A stretch of 64,000 nt of DNA from Balneolaceae bacterium (GCA_017795005.1 CP051242.1:806001-870000); one strand, 5' to 3'; shown: positions 35,801 to 44,199, counted from the stretch's first letter. The notes: generated by a model not told the origin, from the letters alone. Translations and numbers: made by a program.

Positions 35801-37361
35801 CAGCGGTAATACCGGAGTTGAGATGAGTTAAGGCACCGCCATCCACAATGATTCCGGGGTTTGATGCATCTCCAAAAGACAACGCAACGCCGTTTCCGTC
35901 AACCGTGGTTGATGCAGCTCCATACATTTCAAAATAATCGTTACCAGAATCATAAATAAACGTAAGTGCATCGGTAGTAAAGGAGAGTCCTTTCAAGTCT
36001 ATATTTCCAGTAACAGAAATATCAAAATTTGTAAGGTTGCCATTCTGAATTACAAATCCGGGATTAGTATCATCCCCTAGCGTTCCATTTACTGTATTTC
36101 CATCCAGAGTTAATGAAATATTACCATCTGCTTCATATTGATTGTCGGCACTTGAGTACACCAAAGTAAGATTGTCCGGTGAAATGGCTAATCCATCAAC
36201 AGAAAAGTCGGTAGTGAGTGACATATTAAGAGCAGTGATTGTCCCGGATTCGATTACCAAACCGGGAGTGCTGTCGTCACCAAGCCCCACACTGGCGGTA
36301 TGTCCACTGAATGAAATCGAAGCCGCGCCAAACATTTCAAAATGGCTGCTTCCAGCATCCCATTGAAAACTGAGGATTTCGGGAGTTACAGAAAGGTTTT
36401 TAAGTAAAAAGGTTCCGGACAACCCAAAATTGATACTTGTAATAATCTCTGCGTTGAATATAATACCCGGGTTATCTGCATCACCCAGAGAAGCGTCAAT
36501 TTCTTCTCCGTCAAACTTAACCGAAACGTCCCCAAAAAATTCGTAATAGTCTTCAACTAAATCATATTGAAAGGTAAGATCACTTGGTGAAACGGTGATT
36601 CCCTTCATCGTGAAATCAGCAGTAACCCCAAAGTTGATATGGGTAAGTGTACCTGAGTTAAGGATCAGGCCTGGGTTGTCTTCATCTCCCAAACTGATAG
36701 AGATTTGATTCCCATCCACGGTGGTTGTTGCGGAGCCATACATTTCATACCGGCTTTCCCCGGAATCATAAGAAAAAGTAAGCGCATCCGGTGCAACCGA
36801 TATGTTCTTTAAATTGAAATTACCAGTCACAGTCATTATAACTGAGGTTACAATTCCATTATTAATAGAGATTCCTGGAAATGCTGAGTCCTGTCCGATT
36901 TGAACAGTCGCTGTGTTACCATCTATAGTTACAGTAGCACCACCATATATTCCGAAATCTGTTCCTCCTAACCATTCAAAGCCCAGACTATCAGGTTCAA
37001 TCGTTAAGGAGCGCATTTGAAATGTACTGGAAGCATTGAATACAACAGATTGTAGAGTTTTGTTGGTAACAATGAAGTCTACTTCTGCATCGATACTTTC
37101 TCCATCGAAGGTGATAGTGGTATTTCCATCAATTTCAAATGTTTCTGTTTCTTCAGTATAGCTGATTGTTAATGAGCCTGTAGCTACATTAATTCCAAAA
37201 ACAGTAAATGGGTTTGATATGGCTACCGAATAATCTCCTCCGGTAGTGTCAAAATCTATTCCAGTTATCCCATCAATGGTAAAAGATTGGGAATATGCTT
37301 TTGCAGAGAATAGAAATACTAATAATACTCCTACGGTAACACTAGCAATTGATTGCTTCAT
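32880..37361 (-). CDS. giant exported protein with eleven or so 68-residue repeats
   Basis: The true start is probably ATG 37361 (MKQSIASVTV), giving 1493 residues with a clean signal peptide (VGVLLVFLFSAKAYS); an in-frame start 42 bp upstream would spoil it. Residues ~95-850 hold ten to eleven tandem 68-residue repeats of the form DFTMKGITVSP..LTFEYD..., FEMYGD.TVKFDGEE, LGD..NPGIV..G.ITH. Each repeat is a set of beta strands, so a long beta-solenoid or fibre is likely. A second region (~880-1100) contains a His/Arg-rich stretch (GGGRRHRHRHVHY) and resembles bacterial beta-rich surface proteins; an SdrD-B-like domain (LRIFVDEDVDGSFD) lies near the end. No T9SS domain is present, but the coupled FG-GAP gene has one. 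Function unknown. Confidence 0.85.
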   Translation of the reverse strand: MKQSIASVTVGVLLVFLFSAKAYSQSFTIDGITGIDFDTTGGDYSVAISNPFTVFGINVATGSLTISYTEETETFEIDGNTTITFDGESIDAEVDFIVTNKTLQSVVFNASSTFQMRSLTIEPDSLGFEWLGGTDFGIYGGATVTIDGNTATVQIGQDSAFPGISINNGIVTSVIMTVTGNFNLKNISVAPDALTFSYDSGESRYEMYGSATTTVDGNQISISLGDEDNPGLILNSGTLTHINFGVTADFTMKGITVSPSDLTFQYDLVEDYYEFFGDVSVKFDGEEIDASLGDADNPGIIFNAEIITSINFGLSGTFLLKNLSVTPEILSFQWDAGSSHFEMFGAASISFSGHTASVGLGDDSTPGLVIESGTITALNMSLTTDFSVDGLAISPDNLTLVYSSADNQYEADGNISLTLDGNTVNGTLGDDTNPGFVIQNGNLTNFDISVTGNIDLKGLSFTTDALTFIYDSGNDYFEMYGAASTTVDGNGVALSFGDASNPGIIVDGGALTHLNSGITADFTMKGITISPTNLTLEYDSGNTQYEFYGDLTVKFNGEEASASFGTDDNPGMVYKSGAITHINFGVTADFSVKGITVSPQSFTFEYDQGSDHFEMYGTVAVKFDGEEINANLGDNSNPGIVYKNGSITHVNFGLTADFTIKSLSVTPTNLTFEYDEGSNHFEMYGDLTFKIGNDVLTANMGDATNPGLIYLNNSIQHVNIGVTSEFSLNGLKIKTNNLGADWNGGTDYHIYGDADLSIENENIDTDFGTFTNPGIVVRNGSLLSFEVDVNTDLKFGNFEVQAKDLDIHYSNNIFQVRGEIELTEIFTLAVTLGSNGQEGLEIDVSGAEPRFKIEDLKIDIQHANLGTIDLKNFELEFDANGIVESDVDVILPTGTEIDARLKFVGNPAKLNSIDITYRADNLAEAIEVFEGVQIALLEASVTNLAYPSYLEVSGKLETIYGGGFSLAGQQATFLEMTDQVTITPYSLSFDAVVNVGAYRTGPDSWGNILGYGDINLYAQFGQYVKIQADVKIPGDPLIEADAVAYLDNTGHFDALLGVQFIVPRWIPFIGGKHFGSVDGAIRYNKYDVNGSYGAAWASYSIGGGRRHRHRHVHYIGAKYEFGSRKVRLIGKRKINGIRSTILSEVGKVSIQANTNSLPNTNIVHTFYVEEPAPNSMLIHIDWAEPVDSAIVSVIGPEGVYELTKAIIVSENDSTTVPTFGFEENMDLIVGDSTTSFIFTTPTANSDEEIKEASLLNGRYQLVLSFHGDTAAIDSVQFFTMWQEPESSIEVEESGTNRFNLSSDYWSSLPDSTYISFYVAGVGINNDTKLLEHVPASNFNNEGYGKENFNFIPDFIERKDTLYFFTVIDDKVNPPIVSDSSEAFVYQPDIFGHLNFPTGADSLEGGLRIFVDEDVDGSFDVESTGGLELFGITNPSGYFSISGLIPKENYEIRIVLPEGYRLVGGTDRFSSRIFNFDGTPLELNLDIESYTEAE

Positions 37362-37507
37362 AGGATATGAGTCAATTTTCGGTTGGTAGATGTTAAAAAT
37401 CAAACATAGTGTTACCGTTAGAAAATAATTTGTACTGAGTGCTCAGATTTTATAACAGATTGATCAATTTATTAAGAAAGTAAAAAATGCGAGAATGGTT
37501 GCTCCAT

Positions 37508-37596
37508 AAAAAAGCCCCCCGGTAGTGAAAATCCGAGAGGCTTATTATGTAGGTGTACACCCGAGAAGATTCGAACTTCTAACCGCCTGATTCGTA
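37508..37596 (-). repeat. displaced tRNA-Arg 3' fragment plus terminator (copy 2, attachment site)
   Basis: Matches 12517-12605 at 86 of 89 positions: terminator hairpin at 37513-37543, then the tRNA 3' half reading GTACACCCGAGAAGATTCG on the plus strand and stopping after CCTGATTCGTAGT in the anticodon loop. From there the sequence differs from the intact tRNA at 51214-51287. It is the junction left when an element entered the tRNA gene. Confidence 0.88.
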
Positions 37597-37732
37597 GTTA
37601 AGTAGTTTCAGTTTTGCATAGCGTTCACTCTTGTAACATAATGTTCAGTAAACATAAAAAAATCAACATTTAACGTTGATTTTTTGTTACATATTGATTG
37701 GATTTGTTCCCTGTTATTTAGTAATATTTTGA

Positions 37733-37747
37733 CCCAATATTGCCCCA
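37733..37747. promoter_or_regulatory. candidate integrase arm site, left
   Basis: CCCAATATTGCCCCA, repeated exactly at 51132-51146 in the same orientation near the other end of the element. Short direct repeats close to both attachment sites are typical of tyrosine-integrase arm-binding sites. It lies just upstream of the integrase start at 37759, so it could also let the integrase repress its own gene. Confidence 0.45.
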
Positions 37748-37758
37748 ATTTGAATATT

Positions 37759-38964
37759 ATGAAAACAGGAAGCACGATTACAGATAAAGTATTAAGGGCT
37801 TTAAAACCCGAAGAAGCTCACTTCGAAGTCAGTGATGATAAAGTATCTGGGTTGTCTTTTAGAGTTCATCCATCTGGTAAGAAGAACTTCTTTGTACGTT
37901 ATGTGGCGAATGGAAGAAGGAGGCGTTTTACCCTTAAACCTGATTATCCAGCTCTTACTTTATCGGAAGCTAGGGAAAGAGCCAGGGAGATTCTCGTTAA
38001 TGTGAGTAGAGGAGAAGATCCTCAAGCTGAAAAGGCGGCAGAGAGAAAAGCAGAAAACTTTGGGGATTTAGTAGCGAGGTATAAAAAGATTCACCTACCA
38101 ACTTTAAAACAGAAGACCCAAGAATTATACTTATTAGCGATTGACAAATACCTTCTAAAAGAATTTGCTCATTTGAAGCCGGAGGATATTAAGCGTAAAG
38201 ACATAATCTCAGTATTAGATGAAATAGCTTATGATAGAGAGGCTCCAACTATGTCAAATAGAGTGAAGGCAGTTTTATCTTCCATCCTAAGTTTTGGAGT
38301 AGATAAAGGGTTATTAGAATACAACCAAGCAATGACTATAAAGCCAGTTAAGAAGGAAAAGCCAAGAGAGCGAATTCTTACAGAGGAAGAAATTAGAAAG
38401 GTTTGGAATGCCACTACGGAAGAAGGTCCCATAATAAAGAGTCTGTTTCGGTTGCTTTTGATTTTAGGACAAAGAAGCGGCGAAACAAAAAGAATGAAGT
38501 GGAGTCAATTAAGAAACGAAGTTTGGGAAATATCATCAGAAGAGACGAAAGCAGGAAGAGTTCATATTGTACCATTGCCTGAATTAGCCATTACAGAATT
38601 GAGATTTCTTAAGGAGCATACTGGAGAAAGCGACTATGTTTTTGAGACACCTTCTAGCAGAAAAGAAGGGCATATTGAAAGTATTCATAAAGCCTTAAAG
38701 AGGATAAAAGAAACCAGTGGTGTGAACTTTAGAGTACACGATTTGAGAAGAACTTTTGCGTCAGGTTTAGCAAAATTAGGAGTAAATAGAACAGTAATTG
38801 GAAAGGTTCTAAATCATAAATCCTTAGCAGGTGATTTTGGGGTAACAGCTATTTATGACAGGTATAGTTATTTAGAAGAAAAGAGAGAGGCGATTGATAA
38901 ATGGGCTGAATATTTAAATCAGTTAGTAAATAATACTGATTTGCTAGTATATAAGAGTACCTAA
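37759..38964 (+). CDS. P4-type tyrosine recombinase/integrase
   Basis: 401 residues from ATG 37759, the start that gives the usual N-terminus of this family (ITDKVLRALKPEEAHFEVSD). An N-terminal DUF4102 domain (LSFRVHPSGKKNFFVRY, ALTLSEARERA), a core-binding SAM-like domain and a catalytic domain are present. The catalytic residues visible are Arg239 (ILGQRSGE), His327 and Arg330 (HDLRRTF), His353 (VLNHKS) and Tyr366/Tyr369 (IYDRYSY); the set is complete, so it should be active. It lies beside the left attachment site with the arm-like repeat upstream. Such integrases use tRNA anticodon or T loops, as here. Confidence 0.95.
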   Translation: MKTGSTITDKVLRALKPEEAHFEVSDDKVSGLSFRVHPSGKKNFFVRYVANGRRRRFTLKPDYPALTLSEARERAREILVNVSRGEDPQAEKAAERKAENFGDLVARYKKIHLPTLKQKTQELYLLAIDKYLLKEFAHLKPEDIKRKDIISVLDEIAYDREAPTMSNRVKAVLSSILSFGVDKGLLEYNQAMTIKPVKKEKPRERILTEEEIRKVWNATTEEGPIIKSLFRLLLILGQRSGETKRMKWSQLRNEVWEISSEETKAGRVHIVPLPELAITELRFLKEHTGESDYVFETPSSRKEGHIESIHKALKRIKETSGVNFRVHDLRRTFASGLAKLGVNRTVIGKVLNHKSLAGDFGVTAIYDRYSYLEEKREAIDKWAEYLNQLVNNTDLLVYKST

Positions 38965-39055
38965 TTATACGTAATTATCTATCATTTATTGACTTAAATA
39001 AAAAACATTGTTTCTTTGCATTACCCTTTCTAAAATATTTTGTATTAAGGAGATA

Positions 39056-39077
39056 TAAGGCTAGAACTATAGCCTTA
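39056..39077. terminator. hairpin after integrase
   Basis: TAAGGCTA/TAGCCTTA, an 8-bp perfect stem with a six-base loop followed by AAATAAAAAAAG. The T run is weak on the plus strand, so termination may be partial. Confidence 0.45.
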
Positions 39078-39110
39078 AATAAAAAAAGTAACCAAAGAAA
39101 TGAGGGAATC

Positions 39111-39659
39111 ATGTCAATTGAAGACATTACCGCACTATCTACATTGTTAGTTGCTATTGGGCTTGCATCAGAAAGATTAGTTACGATAGTTAAAACATTC
39201 CTTCCTGAGCATTTAGCGAAAGAAAGAAAGTCTGATAAAGAAGTGGTTGATCCTGTAGAAGATAGAATGCGTAGGATTGGTGTTTTGTTGATAGCGTACT
39301 TAGCTGCTTGGATTACTACATCCTTTTTAGCTTCTGGAGGATTTGATCCTTTCGGAGAAATTGTTTTTGGATCTGAAAATAGTACATCTATACCAGTATT
39401 CCTGATTGCATTCCTTTCAATGGGAGGCTCAGCTTTTTGGAGTAATATTATAGGGTATACTAGTGCAATAAAGGATATCAGAAAACAACAGAAAGAGATT
39501 CAGGAACGAGAAAATTATGACTTAAAGGAAGAAAAAAAGATCTCAGCACTTTCTGGAGGAAAGACAATAAAGGAAAGACTTGGAATCCAAGCGGATCTAA
39601 CAAGTCTGATCAACCAACAACCGAGCTTTAAGGGAAAACTTAAGGGAAGGATTGTATAA
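39111..39659 (+). CDS. membrane protein of unknown function (envelope operon gene 1)
   Basis: 182 residues. Three membrane segments: LSTLLVAIGLASERLVTIV (about 8-26), RRIGVLLIAYLAAWITTSFL (about 58-78) and IPVFLIAFLSMGGSAFW (about 95-115). A basic, charged C-terminus (KDIRKQQKEIQERENYDLKE) is probably cytoplasmic and helical. No family recognised. First of five tightly packed genes; the next ATG overlaps its stop (TAATG). Confidence 0.75.
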   Translation: MSIEDITALSTLLVAIGLASERLVTIVKTFLPEHLAKERKSDKEVVDPVEDRMRRIGVLLIAYLAAWITTSFLASGGFDPFGEIVFGSENSTSIPVFLIAFLSMGGSAFWSNIIGYTSAIKDIRKQQKEIQERENYDLKEEKKISALSGGKTIKERLGIQADLTSLINQQPSFKGKLKGRIV

Positions 39660-40054
39660 TGAATATCAAGTCAATAAAAGTATCAGAAGAAGCAGAATCA
39701 GTAATTTTAAAAATTGAGGCTAAGCAGTTTCCTCAAAGTATAGCAGGCATAGTATGGCGTTATAAAGTCGATCAAAACCCAGATGGGGTTGCTGGGGAGT
39801 TTTCAACCCAAATTTCAGATATACCTATAGGTTCTTCCAATGAAATTAAAGGAAAATATTTTCTTATAGAAGGAGCAGTACTGCACCAAAATGATAATCC
39901 CCCTACACCGTATCAAGTATTAGTAACAATAAAACAAAAAGTTAAAGGAGATGGGGAAAATATTGTTTCAGAAGAAATACCAGAAAATGGAGGTTCGGGT
40001 AAGGTTGGTACCGCTAATGTCCCGTTCTTTTATAGATTTAAAGTTGAGGTGTAA
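39659..40054 (+). CDS. hypothetical protein (envelope operon gene 2)
   Basis: 131 residues, beta-rich, no signal peptide or membrane helix. The strands and the motif GGSGKVGTANVPFFYRFKVE suggest a single beta-sandwich. It is coupled to the preceding gene by a one-base overlap. The next gene begins one base after its stop. No homologue recognised. Confidence 0.65.
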   Translation: MNIKSIKVSEEAESVILKIEAKQFPQSIAGIVWRYKVDQNPDGVAGEFSTQISDIPIGSSNEIKGKYFLIEGAVLHQNDNPPTPYQVLVTIKQKVKGDGENIVSEEIPENGGSGKVGTANVPFFYRFKVEV

Positions 40055-40055
40055 A

Positions 40056-41141
40056 ATGAAAAATTCTTTTTATCACATATTTAGAAATTTATGCTTGATA
40101 GTTATAATTAGTAGTCAGATAAATGTTCAAGCTCAAAATAGTGAAGAAGAAATTACTAAGTTAGTTAACTCAATCAATTTTGGTGTTCCTGCTTCTCCAG
40201 CTTTTGAATTACTTCCAGAAACACCAAGTCAAGTTACACATTTAGTAACACCAAAAGATTTCTCATCTAATGTTACTAATTTTTTTAATGGAACAAAGTT
40301 AAGGTCAGGAGTTGCATTTGATTTCCGTCCTGGAGCCTATTTGGTTGGCTCACTTGATGAATACAGTGAAAACAAATTCAAACAAATTCTATGGCGCTCG
40401 GTTATTTCACTAGGAACAGTAGCTGTTTCAGAGGACTCCGATGATGCATTTGTAAGTGCTGGTTTACGATTATCAATTATCGATAATGGGGACCCTAGGG
40501 GGGATAAAGGATATATACAGCGTCTCGAACATGATTATAATTCTGCTATTAGAAGTTATGGTGCCCCACCTTTAGGATTAACTACCGAGCAAATGGAACA
40601 TTATATATCAGGAAGAAGTGTAGCGGCAGGAAAAACTATAAAAAATGTTAGGGATGAGTTTACTGCAAATAATTGGAATGCTTTTAAGGTCGATGCTGGA
40701 TTAGCTTATATGTTAAGATCGAAAAGTAGTGATGTTAATAAAGATAGTTTGAATTATGATCGATGGGGAATGTGGATGGCTACAGGGGTTCCGATAGGTA
40801 AAAGGATACAAATAACTGCTGCAGGTAAACTATCTTGGGTTTCAGCAGATAGTCTGGATCAGGAGACCAATCGGAGGTTATTTGGGATCAGGGGAAAATA
40901 TTTAGTATCAGAGAATATCGGGGTTTCAGTTGAAGGAGCAAGAACTTGGTCATACTATAATGAGATGGATGAACTAGATGAGGCTTGGAACCACATTGCT
41001 ATACTATTAGAGTTTAAGGTTCCTTTCATCGGAGGATGGTTAGGGCTTGCATATGGTGGTGATACTTCCAGAAGGGAAGACCCAGATGCAACTTTTTCCT
41101 TTAACTATTCCACATATTTAGATAGACTAATCAAGAAATAA
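40056..41141 (+). CDS. exported, outer-membrane barrel-like protein (envelope operon gene 3)
   Basis: The ATG at 40056 is chosen over an earlier in-frame start inside gene 2, since it opens with a signal peptide (LCLIVIISSQINVQAQ). 361 residues, with alternating hydrophobic strands through the C-terminal half (SGVAFDFRPGAYLVGS, GLAYMLRSK, GKRIQITAAGKLSWVS) ending TFSFNYSTYLDRL. This pattern fits an outer-membrane barrel. Function unknown; it may work with the membrane proteins coded beside it. Confidence 0.65.
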   Translation: MKNSFYHIFRNLCLIVIISSQINVQAQNSEEEITKLVNSINFGVPASPAFELLPETPSQVTHLVTPKDFSSNVTNFFNGTKLRSGVAFDFRPGAYLVGSLDEYSENKFKQILWRSVISLGTVAVSEDSDDAFVSAGLRLSIIDNGDPRGDKGYIQRLEHDYNSAIRSYGAPPLGLTTEQMEHYISGRSVAAGKTIKNVRDEFTANNWNAFKVDAGLAYMLRSKSSDVNKDSLNYDRWGMWMATGVPIGKRIQITAAGKLSWVSADSLDQETNRRLFGIRGKYLVSENIGVSVEGARTWSYYNEMDELDEAWNHIAILLEFKVPFIGGWLGLAYGGDTSRREDPDATFSFNYSTYLDRLIKK

Positions 41142-41143
41142 TT

Positions 41144-41572
41144 ATGTTTGGACTATCGATAGATGAGCTTGTATCTATATCTACTATATTATCTGGACTA
41201 ACAGCTTTATTCGCCTTAATTGTGGCTTTCATAGTATTTATTGGTGAGCGAAGAATGGGGCAAAGGCAATTAATACTACCTCTATGGGATTATTTAATTG
41301 AAGTAAATGAAATTGACATAACCAATCCAATACTAGTAGATGTCATTAAGACTGTAAATACTCTCGAACTAATTGGAATTTGCTATTTAAAGGCAATTGT
41401 AGACAAAAAAATTATTGAAAGTACTTTTATGGATCAGTTTGTACATCATTATGAGCAGATTAATAAATGTCCAGAGATGGATTTTGGAGCAGATGTAAAA
41501 AAAACGGGGAGAGAAGTTTTAAAAGAGAATCCATCAGCAATAAAGCTTTATTACAAATTTAAACAAAAATAA
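41144..41572 (+). CDS. membrane-anchored protein (envelope operon gene 4)
   Basis: 142 residues: one N-terminal membrane helix (ISTILSGLTALFALIVAFIV, about 12-31) then a cytoplasmic helical domain (LPLWDYLIEVNEIDITNP, about 45-142). The layout resembles DUF4760-type proteins, a weak identification. It begins two bases after gene 3. Confidence 0.65.
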   Translation: MFGLSIDELVSISTILSGLTALFALIVAFIVFIGERRMGQRQLILPLWDYLIEVNEIDITNPILVDVIKTVNTLELIGICYLKAIVDKKIIESTFMDQFVHHYEQINKCPEMDFGADVKKTGREVLKENPSAIKLYYKFKQK

Positions 41573-41824
41573 ATGGAAGGACTGCCTGATAAACCCACCT
41601 CGGATGATAGAAAAAAATTGAAAATCCAAATAGGAGATAAGAATAAAGAGTATGGATGGATTAATTTGGAAAATGACAGCTTACTTTCTCTTACCGATGA
41701 GGAAGGTGAAATAGAATATGAGTTTAAGTACAATAAGAATATTGGTGTATTATATGTTACTTCAGGTCCAGCAGGGAAAAAATGTATTAGATGTAATGGT
41801 TCAGGAAGAGAACCTAATAGATAG
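41573..41824 (+). CDS. small protein with CxxCxG motif (envelope operon gene 5)
   Basis: 83 residues, acidic and basic residues mixed, ending KKCIRCNGSGREPNR. CIRCNGSG resembles one half of a DnaJ-type zinc finger. No membrane segment. It begins directly after the previous stop (zero gap), so it is certainly the last gene of the coupled set. Function unknown. Confidence 0.55.
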   Translation: MEGLPDKPTSDDRKKLKIQIGDKNKEYGWINLENDSLLSLTDEEGEIEYEFKYNKNIGVLYVTSGPAGKKCIRCNGSGREPNR

Positions 41825-41884
41825 AAAAGATTTCATATTTAATCGATATTGGCTACTAAAGGATTATCGAATTCAGATTAGTAA

Positions 41885-42343
41885 GTGAGTAAATCAGAGT
41901 TCCTATACAATATAGAGCAAGAGCTAAATAATGCTGGAAAGAGAGATAAAAGAAAGAAAATTCTAAGTGATGCTATCGAATCTGCACCAAATGAAAATGA
42001 TAGGCAAGTCTTACTAATTTGGGAGATACTAGAGTATTTCCCTAAGGAAACGAGAGGGAATAAGAAGGGAAAGAAACTGGATTATCTAAGCGAGCAAATA
42101 GTAGTTGCAGAAGCATTTGAGTTGTTTAGTTCTAACCCAGAAAAGTTTTCACCTAGAAAAAAGGGTGCTTTAGTTTCTGATGAACTAGTAAATGAATTAG
42201 CTTTTCTAATCGAAGAGAAAGAAATTCAGCTATATCAGGGTATGACAATAACAGTATCTACGGTCAAGAGATTGTTACAAAAGTATAGTGAACGAACCAT
42301 CAAACATGGATATCCTGCACCATTCACGAAAAAGCCCTTATAG
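41885..42343 (+). CDS. hypothetical soluble protein
   Basis: 152 residues from GTG 41885, helix-rich and basic. It has no signal peptide. QGMTITVSTVKRLLQKYSE near the end could be a DNA-binding helix-turn-helix. It may be a mobile-element replication or regulatory gene; no family recognised. Confidence 0.5.
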   Translation: MSKSEFLYNIEQELNNAGKRDKRKKILSDAIESAPNENDRQVLLIWEILEYFPKETRGNKKGKKLDYLSEQIVVAEAFELFSSNPEKFSPRKKGALVSDELVNELAFLIEEKEIQLYQGMTITVSTVKRLLQKYSERTIKHGYPAPFTKKPL

Positions 42344-42424
42344 AGCGTCCTAATTACGATTGTTGGATTATTTTTAACTAGAATAACTTTGCTCAAGAAA
42401 CTTCAACAAACTTGAATAAAGACT

Positions 42425-42622
42425 ATGGAAGCTATAGAAGATTCACGAATCGAAATTATAAGAGTAGGAAAACTGGCAAAATTGTTAGGAGTAAGTAGGA
42501 CTACGTTATGGAGACTTGAGAAGGAAGGGAAGCTTCCTCCAAGATATGATATATCAGAAGGTGTTAGCGGATGGTTGCGTTCTGATGTAGAGGCATGGTT
42601 AAAACGATCAAAGAGGAATTAA
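42425..42622 (+). CDS. AlpA-type excisionase/regulator
   Basis: 65 residues matching the AlpA/phage transcriptional-regulator family: IIRVGKLAKLLGVSRTTLWR then EKEGKLPPRYDISEG and WLRSDVEAWLKR. This winged-helix type often controls the integrase and excision of P4-like elements. It starts the replication module two bases ahead of the next gene. Confidence 0.85.
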   Translation: MEAIEDSRIEIIRVGKLAKLLGVSRTTLWRLEKEGKLPPRYDISEGVSGWLRSDVEAWLKRSKRN

Positions 42623-42623
42623 A

Positions 42624-42884
42624 ATGTCTTACTCAAGTGAGTTTAATGAAATTCCGCCAATGCCAAGAATTCGAAATAGAGGTTATAGTTATCAGAGTAC
42701 TATTGATCTCTGGAATTTCCTTCCAAAACAATTTACTTGGCAACAGTTTTTGACGGTTTTGGAAGTTATAAATAAAAGTGAGAGTTGGGGTTATAAAAGA
42801 CTTTCGTTTTGGTTAAAAAATGGACACATATATAAAATTGAGACGGCAGTCTATTACAAAGTTTGGAGTTCAAATAATGAGTGA
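42624..42884 (+). CDS. hypothetical small protein
   Basis: 86 residues, one base after the AlpA gene and overlapping the DUF3631 gene by eight bases, so translationally coupled to both. It contains many aromatic residues (SYQSTIDLWNFLPKQFTWQ). Cytoplasmic. No family recognised. Confidence 0.55.
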   Translation: MSYSSEFNEIPPMPRIRNRGYSYQSTIDLWNFLPKQFTWQQFLTVLEVINKSESWGYKRLSFWLKNGHIYKIETAVYYKVWSSNNE

Positions 42885-44199
42885 AGAGCTTGACGAGAAA
42901 AGAAAGGTCGCTAAACGAAAGCTTATTCAGTTTTTAGAGAATAAAGAAAAAATAAATGAAGATGAGTTGGTTCCTTTACTAGCGTCAGTAAATCCAATAG
43001 ACTATGATTTGATTAGAAAACGCATAAGTGAGAAGCTTGAGATTAGAATAAAAACTCTTGATAGTGAGATCGAAAAGTTTCGTGCCGAGCAACTTATTAA
43101 AGAAGTAAAACCAAAAATAGTAGAAGAGTTAGAGCCTTGGAATGAGCATGTAGACGGTCAACAAATTGCTAATCACATCAAGAAAATGATTTTAGACAGG
43201 ATAATTCTTGATGAAGAATTAGCAACTGCAATAACCTTATGGATAATTTATACATACCTATTTGACAACTTCTTTATTTCTCCACTGCTTACTATTACTT
43301 CGCCTGAAAAGAGGTGTGGGAAAACTAGGGTTTTGACAATTATTGGAAGTCTGGTAAATCGTGTAATCTCTTCTTCAAATATTTCACCTGCTTCTATTTA
43401 TAGAGCTATTGAAGAATATAAACCTACACTTGTGATAGATGAAGGTGACACTTTTTTAACGGGTTCAACCTCAGAAGTAACTGGCATAATTAATAGTGGT
43501 TATACGAAGAGTAATGCATATGTGATAAGAAATGTATCTTCAGGAAATGATTACTTACCTACGAAGTTCAGTACATGGGCACCTAAAGCAATAGCTTATA
43601 TTGATTCAAAAAAACTTCCGAGTACAATTGAGGATAGGTCTATTGAAATTCCATTACGAAGAAAGAAAATAGGAGAAACAGTGTTACCACTCGAAAAGGA
43701 TTTTCAGAATTTGATGAAAGACAATCGAAGAAAGTTAAAAAGATGGTCTAATGAGAATGAAGAAGTTTTAAAAGTAAATATAAAGGTACCTGAAGGACTA
43801 AATGATAGGCAGGCAGATAATTGGCAACCGTTGTTAGCAATTGCTGATTGTTTAGGTTCTGACTGGAAAAGGTTAGCAGAAAAGAGTTGTTTACATATAG
43901 CAAGCTTAGCAGATCAAGAAGAACCTTCGGAGTCAATTTTACTATTGAGCGATATAAATGTAATATTTGAGAAAGCAGGCTTTCCTAAATTTTTATGGAC
44001 AAAAAATATAATCAGAGAGCTTGAGAAAATTGAAGAACATCCTTGGGATGATATGTTTCTTTCTGCAAGGAAACTTGCTCAAATGCTGAAAACATTTGGC
44101 ATTAAATCATCACAGATAAGGGAGGGAGCTACTAACAAGAGAGGATATTATTTGCATGAATTTAAAGAAACTTTTGAAAGATATATACCCCCAAAATAA
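42877..44199 (+). CDS. DUF3631-type ATPase of mobile elements
   Basis: 440 residues from ATG 42877 (MSEELDEKRK). A basic helical N-terminal part precedes an ATPase-like core with a Walker-A-like SPEKRCGKT (about 142-150) and a Walker-B-like LVIDEGD (about 185-191), then EDRSIEIPLRRKK. This matches DUF3631 proteins, which occur in phage and integrative elements as primase/helicase-like replication proteins. Function beyond that is not certain. It overlaps the preceding gene by eight bases. It supports the view that the element can replicate or excise. Confidence 0.82.
   Translation: MSEELDEKRKVAKRKLIQFLENKEKINEDELVPLLASVNPIDYDLIRKRISEKLEIRIKTLDSEIEKFRAEQLIKEVKPKIVEELEPWNEHVDGQQIANHIKKMILDRIILDEELATAITLWIIYTYLFDNFFISPLLTITSPEKRCGKTRVLTIIGSLVNRVISSSNISPASIYRAIEEYKPTLVIDEGDTFLTGSTSEVTGIINSGYTKSNAYVIRNVSSGNDYLPTKFSTWAPKAIAYIDSKKLPSTIEDRSIEIPLRRKKIGETVLPLEKDFQNLMKDNRRKLKRWSNENEEVLKVNIKVPEGLNDRQADNWQPLLAIADCLGSDWKRLAEKSCLHIASLADQEEPSESILLLSDINVIFEKAGFPKFLWTKNIIRELEKIEEHPWDDMFLSARKLAQMLKTFGIKSSQIREGATNKRGYYLHEFKETFERYIPPK

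Noticed and set aside
32880-37361. CRISPR array or short tandem DNA repeats
   Set aside because: The periodicity of 204 bp lies in protein-coding DNA with diverged copies and no spacers; it is a protein repeat. No CRISPR array was seen in the window.
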